From Malurus cyaneus samueli (taxonomy: Eukaryota > Chordata > Aves > Passeriformes > Maluridae), in assembly GCA_009741485.1 (NCBI GenBank), contig CM019237.1:45539190-45603189 (forward strand): DNA of 64,000 nt. Direction: 5' to 3'. Under the pieces are notes generated by a model. It worked only from the letters and a program-made list of their open reading frames with translations. It made no database searches and was not told the origin of the DNA. Position numbers and translations under genes: made by a program. This document shows, one piece after another, positions 51,400 to 64,000 of this stretch (positions within the stretch are counted from its first letter, which is position 1; each line of letters starts with the position of its first letter).

Positions 51400-51892
51400 T
51401 TACTTCTTTTTGGGCGCCGCCTTCTTTGCCTTGGCCGCTTTCGGCTTGGCTGCCTTGGGCTTGGCTGCTTTGGGCTTCACCGCCTTCGCCTTAGCCGGGC
51501 TCTTCGCTGCCTTCTTGGGCCGGCCTGCCTTTGCGGCTTTCTTGGGGCTCTTGGCCGCTTTCTTGGCCGCTGCAGCCGCCGGCTTCTTGGCCTTCTTGGG
51601 GCTTTTCTTCACCGCCGCTGCTTTCTTGGGCTTCTTAGCGGCGCTGGCGGGCTTCTTGGCCGCCGGCTTCTTGGGCTTCGCTGCAGCCGCCCTTTTCTTG
51701 GGAGCTTTTTCTTTCACTTCTCCTGGCTTCTTGTTAAGACGAAAAGATCCGGAGGCGCCGGTGCCCTTGGTCTGCACCAGGCCCCGCGGGCTTGCGGGCT
51801 TTGGAGGCGCTCGCCGCCTTCTTCGGCTTCTTGGCGGCCTTGGCGCCGGGCGCGGGCGCATCGGGGGCGGCAGCGGGAGCGGTCTCGGACAT
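51400..51892 (-). pseudogene. linker histone H1 lacking its globular domain
   Basis: The start at 51892 opens [20 protein letters not shown], an H1 N-tail of the chicken H1.11L kind. After SKARKPAGP the sequence jumps straight to [20 protein letters not shown]. About 164 bp, coding for SVTELITK to SKGI of the intact H1, are missing, and since 164 is not a multiple of three the frame shifts: reading from the start ends after about 52 residues. The C-tail is intact in the other frame, with [22 protein letters not shown] and the normal [10 protein letters not shown] end at the stop at 51400. Promoter and stem-loop are both intact, so the loss may be very recent or an assembly collapse in GC-rich DNA. 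The junction has CCC/CC microhomology only. Confidence 0.88.
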
Positions 51893-51952
51893 CACAGCAG
51901 AGTCCTCTGCGGAGCAGGCGAACACAATTGGGTTGGCCCGGGTCAGATGCTC

Positions 51953-52047
51953 GTATTTTTAGAGCGGAGACGCGCGGTGATTGGTGCTTTGCAGAGCCCG
52001 CCCCGCTGCACGGCCGGGGAGCTCTTCGGTGTGCTCGATTTGTGTTT
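51953..52047 (-). promoter_or_regulatory. H1 promoter with exact AAACACA H1 box
   Basis: On the minus strand the elements run AAACACA at 52047-52041, a GC box near 52010-51998, CCAAT at 51984-51980 and an AT-rich TATA-like CTAAAAATA at 51961-51953. This is the classic vertebrate H1 arrangement. Confidence 0.87.
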
Positions 52048-52259
52048 CTTTGGACCAACAAAAGTGTATTTTCCTCGGAATTTCTGCAACCAAATCGCCC
52101 AATTTCCTCGGTAAGGGGGGAGAAGAGCAGGTACTTGCGTTCGGGAGAGTTTCCTGCAGCAAACACGCGATTTGAGTTTAAGGAGAGGCGATAAATCCCG
52201 TGTGCTGCTGCTGGAGAGAGCTCTGAAGGGAGAAACTTTTGTTTTTCCTTGCAAATTAA

Positions 52260-55200
52260 AAATTTCCTTTTGACATAAATATTACAGCAACAACTCAGTC
52301 TGATTATTTAGAGGGTTTTCTTGGGGTTAAAGTTGAAATCTGACTTTTTGAAGCTATTTTGACAGTTTAAATTGATTTTGAAGAGGAGGAAGTAACACAA
52401 ACTCCTTTTTCAGCTCTGAATATGGATTAAGAACCGGTTCCTTTGACCATGTGTTTTACCTCCTAAAACGCTAAAGTCTACTGAAATAGTGTCACGTACA
52501 ACCTTCTAAAACACTTTTTATAGAAACATAAGCAATTTTGTTAATATCTGGAGATTTATGAACATACAGTTGGTTTGTTTTGTCTTCCTGGAATTTCGGT
52601 ACAAGGGAGGCAAAGTTACCCTGCTGCCCTATGTGGGTTGTTTTCTTTTTTGTTTGTTTTCCATATGATTTTTTCGACCAATTATTAAGTGAATCAAGCT
52701 ATTTGCTTTTTATGTTCCATTTTATTTTGAAGTAAATGGTCATCTGTTACCATATGTTACAAAACTACCACTTTGTAAAAGAAAGCAATCTCCTAAACTT
52801 CTGGTCATATTTATGGAAATTAACTTCATCTCTGGTAATTTAAGATTTGCAAGTACTAGCATAGGAGTTTAGTAATTATGCTCTTTGTTCCCAAAGAGTA
52901 TTCCTGTTATATATTTTGTCTAAAAGTAGTAGGATTTTGAATCATATTACTTTTTAGGTGTTTTTATGTATCTCACAGAATATGGCTACACAAAGGTTTA
53001 GCTAAAGCCTCTGAATTTTGAATCTTTTTCCCACCTCTAAAAAAAACCCATCTAATGGTTACATGTGCGTTTTACAGCAACCACTGAAATAAGGAAATGC
53101 TTTTATGACAAGAACTAGAGCACTTTGTGATAAACTGAGTTTTAACAAGGGGAGAGGTAGGCCATAGGTCATTCCTAAATTACCAGGAAGAAATCAATCA
53201 ATACTGATATGTGGTGGAAGATGGTGTAATATGCTGGATGGAACAGAGCTCTGGAATAATATTTAATTAATCTGTAACTAAATACAAAAAAAAAAAAAAA
53301 GTATTATCCATTGCCTTTTGAGTTATTTAAGAACCACAAAGAATTCACTGCAGCCCTTTGGTAATACCTGATATAATATATAATGTGAATATAATATTTA
53401 AGTACATATTAGCAACCAGAAATTCAGATTATATGAATAGGTAATTCTACAGAAATATAATTCTATTTCTACCTCATGGTTTCATTTACAATGGCTGTTT
53501 TGCAAATACTAAAATGTATATAATATGAGAGATTTTACCTTGCTGTAAAATTGTGTTTCAGGGAATGTGAAACTATGATTAAATGCAGTGAAGGGAAGAA
53601 TTGTGACCACCACCCCATAAGGATAAAATACCAGAAAAAAAAGGTTGCAGAAAAACTGCACCTGAGTTCTGTAATGCTTTCATGGGAAAATAACTGAGAG
53701 AAGAGCTAACCAAACTGTGACTTTCAAGGTCCTGTTTAGTATGTAACATGGAATAAGGATTCAGGGATTAAATGAATTAGGGTGGATATGAGTATTGCAG
53801 ATATACCTTAAGAAATTTCCAAATGAAATTAAAATTGTCTTTAGCCTTTATTCTGTGCATTTAAATCAATGAATGAACCTTTCCACTTATTTGACTACAT
53901 AGTATAATAAGGTAGCAATTGCTAGGAAGATACGGAATTTAGCAGTTGCTTAGAGACTGCATTGAATATAGACAGAGAACAAGAACAGACCATGAGTAAC
54001 ATGTCAGCAAAATGAAAAATTCCTTGTTGCTTATTGTTGTTTTGAACACATTTACTTCAGTCATCTTCACTGATAGAGATGTAAATATTCCAGCTCTCAT
54101 TTGTGGCTTCACAGAGTCTTTATTCATATTTGCTGATGGCAAAATGGTCACTATCCCAGTTTTCAGCCTGGCTTTTCTCCTAGAAGTTGCTACCCTTTCC
54201 CCATTTCCAAAAAGGACTATGAAGTATATATGTGTTAACTCCTGGTCTCCATCAGTTGCAACAACCTAGTAACATAAACTGAAGTAACTTTAGAAATTTC
54301 ATGATAGAGAGAGAAGCTATGTTTTTTGCTGTTTTTTTGTTTGTTTTTTTTTTTAAATGGTTTTGCAGCAAACACTTAAACCAACTTCAGTGATGTAGAG
54401 TTGGTTCTTGGAGCACATATTCTTGTTTATGTGAAAGACTACATACATAAACAATATTTTGGAAAGGTAAGGGGTATTTGTCAGTGTTAAAAAGAGCTGA
54501 TCTGCAGTCAGAGCCGATATTTAAGAAAGAATGAACAGGTGTACTCAGACAGAGAAAAAATGTGGTGAAGAATTACTTAAAAGGCAGAAGTGGGAGTTTT
54601 ACCTCCAGCTGAGGAAATGAGGGAGGGAAATAATCCTGTTTTAGATATGGGACGTTGTGGAAAAATTTCTTTGAGCAGATGCTATATAGATTGTTGTGTG
54701 CAGTTTGGTATTACCAGTGAGACTTACAGGAGGCAGAATTCATTATTCATTAAAAGAGAAGGAAAGTAATATCAGGATCTCCAGAGATGCTTCTGGAGAA
54801 GGCACCACTGTAATGTCTACTTCATATGAGTTACTTCAATTCTCCTCACCTTATGGGCATCCCAGCAGGCCACACTACATCACAAACCCACACAAGTTTG
54901 CAATCTGAGCTCTCCCTGCAAGCTGCTTCCTTTCACATACCCAAATCTATCCAACTTTTGCAGTTATCTATTAAGACCTCTTGGCATAAGCAAGGAAACA
55001 GGAACCAGAGCCAAGGGGGCCAAGGGTTGGCACTACACCTAGGAGCTATCAAATGTTCCTATCTCCAGTTTAGGACCTGCCAATACTTGTTCCTATGAAA
55101 ATAAGCTGTGGGTTTTGTTTAGATATGTTCAAAATGAGGAGAGGTAGCACAGTAGTTGTTCTCAAGCAATTTTGTTAGGAGGTATTAGCATGAGAGCGAG

Positions 55201-58200
55201 CCACACAAATGTGGCTAGTGGGCTGCTCTACCTGCTGTAGCTGAATGCTGTGGTCAGTCGTTTTTACACAGCTGGAGGAAGTCCAGCTCTTACATTTGGG
55301 CACCAGAGGCCGTCTCCTTCCTTCAGATGGCAATTTTCAGGGAGATTTAGGTGAGGGCCTTTACATTCTGTACTGCGTTCCCACATACATGTTCCACAGG
55401 AAAGAGGTGTAAATGCTCCTTGCAACCTATTACAGTGTTACACCCATGCCTTACTTGCCCTCAGTGACTTCATCTTTCATCTGACTTACAAATGTAATAA
55501 CACTTGTCTGATCCAACCAGCCAGCAGAGTTTAGCAACTTTTAACACTTAGCTAAGGAATTTTAAAGTGATACCTACCAAACGACAAACTTGTTGTAGCT
55601 CAGCAAAACAAGCCTCTACCTACATAATACTAATTTTGCTGCTGCTACTGCTGTTAAGGCTCCTAAGTATACTGAAGTCACATAAGGCCTTTGAAATTCA
55701 GTGTATGGGTGAGCATCTGTAGGGAGCAGAATAAATAGGGTAGGGCAATGAATGAGTGTCCCTACAGACTCAGCTTCCTGGAATGTTGTGTACTCCTCCC
55801 TGTACCCTTGGTTAAGGGTTGGGGCACCTATTGTGGCCTCCCTTCTTCATTGCCATGGCATGTAATTTAGCAATTGAAAATCTATAATCCGAAACCTATA
55901 TATGTCCATAGTTAGGAGGCACTGGGAAGGAAATCCTTCCTGGGAAAGCAAAATGAAAAGAAAAACAAAATTCATAAAATATGCGTAGAGCCAAAATACT
56001 TCTGGGGACAGCTAATGAGGAAAAAAATATGGACTTTGTACTTAACTGTGTGTGCGTTTGTCAAGTTAATGCATTTTTTCTTTCTTCACGCACAGTGAAA
56101 AAGGTTCTCAGTCAGATATCAAAGAATAGAATCATTTATACCTGAAAGTACTTTGGTCTTCTAAAACTAATCCAAGCCACTTGAAAAAATTGTGTTCTGG
56201 ACCATCCTGGTGTGGCTTGAATATAGTCATCAATGGGAGGTTGAGGACCCCCCCAGGCCCTGAGGCAATCTGTCCATCAAAGGTAAGCAACATTAACAGA
56301 AGCTGCATCAGCTATGGCTCCCCAAAGAAATTATCCCCTCATGAATCGAGAGTGCCTTGCTTTGACCTGCATTTAGTGGTGAATTCCACCAAGGAAAGGT
56401 GCCACCACACTGTCTTTTCATAGTTACCTCTCCATCAGCATGGAATCCTGGCTGCTCAGACCAGTGAGCAGCTCAATCTTCTTCCCTGCAATGTCACAGC
56501 ATTTGTGTGTTTTCTGCCCTCCATACTTTCCTGCTTGTGTGACGGTGCGATCTGTAACTTCTGGTATGAGGGAAAGAGTGATATGATGAATCTAAATGTT
56601 GATTCACACTCCAGTCAGAAACGTATTTAGAACCTGTGGAGGTACAAAGTATCCTTGGACACCTTGTACATGCACAGCTGGTCTGCAATCTGCTGTGTCC
56701 CTGGCTGTTGACACCCCAGACACTGATGTGACATGCTTCCAGGTAAATTTGAGTTGTCAGGCAGCTCATTTTTTTGCCACACAAGCATTGACAGCGATAA
56801 GAGCTGAGGGTCTAACACCATGCAAAGGTGCTGCCCTTAAGTGGTGCTGCTTCCTGTTATTTATCAGAGGTATAAAGGTGAAGCAGGTCCTGGCTCTAGA
56901 TAAAGCTATTTGTGCCATCTTCTACAGCAGGAGCATTGCATGGTAGCATTGGGTGCTAGCTGTGTAGGCTGCCTGTTTTCCCATAGAAGGGAACAAAAAA
57001 GTCTTGAGGAGTTGTTCACTGTGTAAATGTTGTGCTTTACTTCATGTTTTTACAGTCCACACTTTGCAGTGTGCAGTCCATGTTCTGGTGCCAGAGTAGC
57101 TCAATCTCAGGTCAGTATGTCGTCCAGAGAGCCAGGGGCACTGGAAGGGCAGGCTGGTGCCTGAATTTTTCCACGATATATAAAAGAGGTCAGCAACTTG
57201 TCATTTCTTCTGTCATAGTTAGAATGTCAGGAATATGGCTTCAGAGGCTCATGAGAGCACATTCATTGGGCACATTCAGGAAGAATATATTTCATCTATT
57301 TCACCTGCAACTTGCATTGGTCCCAGAAACGATTTGCTTCCATGGTGGATGTGTTAAAATTAAATCTTGGTCTTTCTGGCACAAGGTTTTTTTCTGCTTT
57401 ACTGAAAATGCATTCAAGATTTTTTTTATTTGGTTTTGAAATAGAGGACAGAATAACAGCTTTAACTTTTGTATGCTGTTTGAGGTTATTAGTTTGTAAC
57501 ATCTGATGTTTAATTGTGTGATTAATGAGACCAGCACAGAAGGCCAGCACTGAGCAACTAGGAGCGGGGATAAGCAGATATCCAGCTCGATAGAAGGGGT
57601 AAGCAAAGAGAAACCAGCTGGGGTTTGGGTTTGCTCAAATTGTTATGAGATATGTACAAGGAAACTTAATAGCTGAAATTAGTCAAAGCTCTTGAGAAAG
57701 GGTCTTGCTGTTCAGTAGGGTGAACATTTGAGTAATTCTAATGTTAATTGTCCAGATCTAAGGCATGTTCATTTAAAAAAAAATAATAAAAAAAAAAAAA
57801 CCAAAAACAAACTTCACTGGAGAAATAAAAAAGGAAAGGAAAGGAAAGGAAAGGAAAGGAAAGGAAAGGAAAGGAAAGGAAAGGAAAGGAAAGGAAAGGA
57901 AAGGAAAGGAAAGGAAGAAAATAAAAACCCAAGTGGAGGCAAAATTGCAATTTGTGCTTCTTCATTAGTTCTTTAAAATAAAACAGGTCTTAGGATGCTT
58001 GACTACATGGAAAGACTTTCAAGGGTTATCACTATCACCAACATAAGTGGATGAAGACAAGAATTTTTGTTTGCATGGATCACTAACAAAAAAAGGGGTT
58101 CTCAACCTTCAAGACTGTTTGGGTTTTGATTTTTCTTATTTTCATTTTACAACATATTCCTATTGCACTTATGTGGTGACTGGTCTTAGCTTTAGTTTAT

Positions 58201-60055
58201 GGTTTTGTTTGTTTTGGGATTTCTTTTGTTTGTTTGTTTGTTTGGGGTTTTTTCACTTTTTCCTTGGGTAGCAGGATCACCTAGTTATGATCATTTCAAA
58301 TCTGAGGGATGCACAGGCTCTGTTAGGCTGGTATTGGGAATACATAAGCTATAAGTCTGGGAGAGGTCATAAGAAGAATACTACAAATGTAGTAGTAGAA
58401 CTTGTTTTTGAAGTTAGTAATATCAGTAGGGATCCAGAGTAGGGAGAAATTAATGGACAATATGAGCAGGACAGTCTTGAGATTCTACTCTCTTTGAATT
58501 GAATTCTGAATACATGATTATAACACAGGAAGAACTGAGTAATTAACAGGAAACTTCATTCTGAACCAATATTAACTGTGACAGAGGCTAGTAAATAAAG
58601 AGGGTAAGAACAATAGCTGACAATCTGATCAAAGTGGTCCCTTCAGTGTCAGTGATTTGTAGGCCAGGGACTCACTGAATCAGAGGGGATGTATTTGAAT
58701 AGGGGAGACATGACTGGATTTTTCTTCTTTTTGTTTAGTAGTTGCTTTTTCTAGACAAAACATTTTTCATGTTTTAGGATTTCGCTTTAGCATTAGAAAT
58801 CATAGAAGGTTGAAGAGTAGGTGAGTAGGAGTGGTAGATGGACGAATGAGCTATGGACATCTATACTACGTGGACTCTATCCCTTTCATAGTGGAGAAAT
58901 TTATTAATACATTGTTAGCTTAGTGTGTCCTTCATGTGTGCCTGTGTTAAAAAATGGTTCTGGAAAACATGCATGAATTGGAACAAAATGGCAATCAGCA
59001 AGGAGAGTGAACTGAATACCTTTCCCTGTAGCTGAGAAGAAATGAGGATAATATGTGAAACCGAGGGAATGGCAAGTCATTTGAAAGAGGATATAAAAAG
59101 GAATCATAAGTCTACAGGGCAAGACTGAGACATTCTTATATAAATATAAAAGATCTGAGCTGAAAGATGCTGTGCAACAATTACTTCAAAATTATATTTT
59201 TTACCCCATCACTCTATCAGACTTACCCTCTTGGACTCACTATGACTGAGGTGGAAAAATATACCAGAGTTAATGAGGAAAAGGGTTGCCAGATTTCACA
59301 GAGATTTCTCTGAGCCTTTCACCTTGAAGGACTTTCCTCCATGATAATGATGTGTGTATTCAGCCATGACAAGCACAGGCAAATTCTCCATATTGGAATT
59401 GTGTTAATTTCATAGACCTATTGGGCCCTGAGCTACAAATGGGAGAATTATAGGCTTGACCAACAGAAATGAGCCATGGATTGAAAAGACATGACAACTG
59501 ATTTTCAGAGTCATGAAGACATACCAAAATAATAGAGTCACCACTTGCAGCATACACTTGTGAAAGCAAAACATTACATGCAAAAAAGAGTAACCACTCA
59601 GAATTGTGTCAATCCTTTGAAAATATGGACATACACATGACCACAGCTGGCATAGCCATTTTTATTGTGCATTTGGCATATGTTACTAATTGGCATCCAG
59701 TTAAGAGCAATTACCTTAACAGAAATATAATACTTTTTGTATCGCACTAGCATGTCAGGGATTTAATGGTGAAGCAAACACTACAGACACTAGGATAGAA
59801 AATAAAGGGTATTCTCCAGTTCTATGCTGAAGAAGCCCTAGGTGAATTCACCAATGATGCCATAATGTCATTAGAGATGGCCAGCTTCTAGAAAAACACG
59901 TTTCTTTTGGGTCTAAGGTGAACATTAAGGCATGGTTTTCCTCATGATTCATAGTACATAAAACAAATATTACCTTATCATAATGAAACTGACCTAGGAC
60001 TTTTTACATTTATCAGATGTCATAGCAAGTTATCTCAGTTACAGCAATTCCCTGA
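52260..60055. other. 7.8-kb spacer, no gene seen
   Basis: AT-rich with no recognisable coding region or histone relic. Simple repeats are an A run at 53285-53300, T-rich tracts near 54335-54355 and 58200-58255, and the pentanucleotide repeat at 57831-57916. Confidence 0.5.
57831..57916 (+). repeat. pentanucleotide microsatellite (AAGGA)n
   Basis: About 17 perfect copies of AAGGA, just right of an A-rich tract at 57775-57800. Confidence 0.98.
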
Positions 60056-60116
60056 ATGCAATTTCAGAACAGAACACATGGCGAGCCTGGACTTAGCAAA
60101 GGTAGGCAGAGACCTA

Positions 60117-60572
<456 letters not shown>

Positions 60573-60634
60573 CTAAAAACCGACTCCACCAACAAACAAC
60601 AGCAGGTGAGTGACGGCGGCCCTGAGGCCTCCGC

Positions 60635-60789
60635 CTTTATATCGCCTCCCCGCGCGCGGCCACCGCCTCCTGATAGGCCGAGGGACCTCTCGGGGCCCGC
60701 GCAGCCCAATGGCGCAGCGAATCTCACACTGACCAATCGAGAGCGGCGCTGCCCCGGAAAGGCTCCGCCCGCGCTCCCGTCTGACCAAT
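60635..60789 (-). promoter_or_regulatory. promoter of the truncated H2A
   Basis: TATAAAG on the minus strand at 60641-60635; CCAAT boxes on the plus strand at 60706-60710, 60733-60737 and 60785-60789. The set is mirrored at 63468-63619. No H2B lies upstream, unlike the other H2A genes. Confidence 0.85.
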
Positions 60790-61705
60790 GGCGAGCCAGA
60801 GCGGGCGGGCCTCGCCGCGCCGGCCCGCCAAACGGTCGCTCCCGCGCGCCCGCCTGCCGCCGCGGCCGGAGCCGCTGGAGCCGCGCAGCTCGGTCGCGCC
60901 CCGCAGAGTGTGTGCCCTCTCCCTTGTTTAAACTTGCAAAGCCGCCGAGCTGCAGCGTGCGGCTGTGAAGGCCGTGTCGAGGAGATAGGGAGGAAGAGAG
61001 AGACAATGCGGCTGTGTCCGTGAGCGGGAGCAAAGGGCCAGAGGGGACACGGGGAGACTGCTAAGACACTAAATAACCCGCCAACATTTTTAGCGGAAGC
61101 CCAGCTGAGCACCGGCTCTTCACTTAAAACCTAAATGCATCTAAAGGTTCAATTAGAAAATTTGATTCCTAGACATAGCCCCTTTTTTTCACAAATGCCT
61201 AATACAGTTTACGTGTCTGTATTATGACATCTATGTATTATGATGTATGACGTTCTTTTTAATTTACTTTTTTATTATGCCTTTCTTATTTTTTCTTCCA
61301 AGTACATTTTTCCAGTTATTTTTTCCCTTTATATCCTATTTACTTCAAGAATAGATTAAGGTATCTAAATAAAAGTACAAATAGATTCCTGCGAAATTTT
61401 GTCCTTGTTACGTGTGTATATACATTCATTAAAAGACAAAATTTTGCACTTAAAGGAGAAAAAGCCGACATAATAAAGGAAGACCTAATTACAAGCTTGC
61501 TTAATGTTGACAGTTTTGAAGAGTGCGTGGTTTAACAGTTAAATTTTGTCAGTTAACAACGATTTTAAGTGTCATCGATTGCCCAAATAGTCACAGTTTA
61601 CATTATTGGTTTTTCAGGAACACAAAACGTTCAGCAAGAGCAAAGACTTACTGGGAAGGGATAGGCCGCATCGCACATGGGCCGGAATTTTAAAATTTGA
61701 ATCCA

Positions 61706-61764
61706 CCAATGAAACTACGAAAGTACCACTCTGCCTATCAGAGCGGGCACCAGTGCTATATATA
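61706..61764 (+). promoter_or_regulatory. promoter of the H3 at 61829
   Basis: CCAAT at 61706-61710 and TATATATA at 61757-61764. It is AT-rich and unrelated to the CpG-rich promoter shared by H3 copies A, B and C. Confidence 0.85.
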
Positions 61765-61788
61765 CTCCCGAATAGAACAGACTGTTAG

Positions 61789-62238
<450 letters not shown>

Positions 62239-62291
62239 CCTTTCTTAGAGCATTCCAATCTGCTTTGAAAAAATAATTCTAACATCACAAA

Positions 62292-62307
62292 GGCTCTTTT
62301 AAGAGCC
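62292..62307 (+). terminator. histone 3' stem-loop of the H3 at 61829
   Basis: Perfect GGCTCTTTTAAGAGCC, 53 bp past the stop. The downstream purine element is weak (AAAAAGTGCTG near 62322-62332). Confidence 0.92.
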
Positions 62308-62534
62308 ACTAAAAACGCAATAAAAAGTGCTGTAACACTGATATTTGCATTAGGATTATATTTACCACAATAAGAAAACCCAGAATAATAGCAGGTTTTA
62401 GAGCACATAGCGTTCTCCTTTTGTGCCTAAAAGCATATGCAAACTGCACGTATGAGTTCATTTTTCCGAGCCGGGAAATGCATGACATTTTCAAATATAG
62501 GAAAATGTAGTGTTTTAACGGTATTGGAATGGGG

Positions 62535-64000
<1,466 letters not shown>

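Noticed and set aside
57728..57976. Lysine/glycine-rich frame over the AAGGA repeat
   Set aside because: It is translated microsatellite.

Overview
Organism and overall nature. The window reads as bird nuclear DNA carrying part of the replication-dependent histone cluster. The reasons are several: intronless H1, H2A, H2B and H3 genes ending in the 3' stem-loop and U7-type purine element; H2A, H2B and H1 proteins of chicken type (H2A ends [10 protein letters not shown]1 is rich in KPKAAK and SPKK repeats); CR1 LINE fragments with the avian 3' end; and long AT-rich spacers between CpG-rich gene islands. No bacterial, plasmid or phage gene was seen. Layout. At 1-120 a CpG-rich bidirectional-looking promoter with ZNF143-type and YY1-type motifs precedes a start codon on the minus strand, which fits the first codons of DDX47. 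At 4262-5002 is a minus-strand, single-exon coding region for an APOLD1 orthologue, the neighbour of DDX47 in mammals. From 5 to 16.9 kb I see no gene. From 16.98 to 25.5 kb lies a mirror-image histone block, H1 pseudogene(+) H2A(-) H2B(+) H3(+) | H3(-) H2B(-) H2A(+) H1(-), centred near 21.08 kb. CR1 LINE fragments occupy 27.7-31.1 and 34.0-34.4 kb. At 36.3-37.6 kb is a CpG-rich stretch that is not a histone gene, followed at 37.8-38.75 kb by a degenerate minisatellite with a period near 25 bp. From 38.86 to 43.7 kb is a second, eroded histone block: an H2B 3' relic(+), an H3 gene(+), a probable H3 3' relic(-), H2B(-), and an H2A(+) carrying three single-base deletions. From 49.25 to 52.05 kb is H2B(-) H2A(+) H1(-), where H1 has lost its globular domain. 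From 60.3 to 64.0 kb is another palindrome: truncated H2A(-), frameshifted H3(+), and H2A(+) cut by the window end. The spacers at 43.7-49.2 and 52.2-60.0 kb hold no gene I can support. How the genes work together. All intact genes encode core or linker histones made in S phase to package new DNA. H2A and H2B are paired head to head across short shared promoters of about 335-350 bp holding several CCAAT boxes; H3 genes have a TATA box and two CCAAT boxes; H1 genes have TATA and CCAAT elements and, in one case, an exact AAACACA H1 box. Nearly every histone gene, broken ones included, keeps the stem-loop. No H4 gene occurs in the window. Intact coding units are three H3.2, four H2B, three H2A and one H1; the rest (two H1, one internally scrambled H2A, one truncated H2A, one edge H2A with indels, one H3 with a 1-bp frameshift, and 3' relics of H2B and H3) are pseudogenes or assembly errors. 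The most notable feature is architecture: repeated inverted duplication of a histone half-unit, with H3 arms kept nearly identical while the flanks have decayed.
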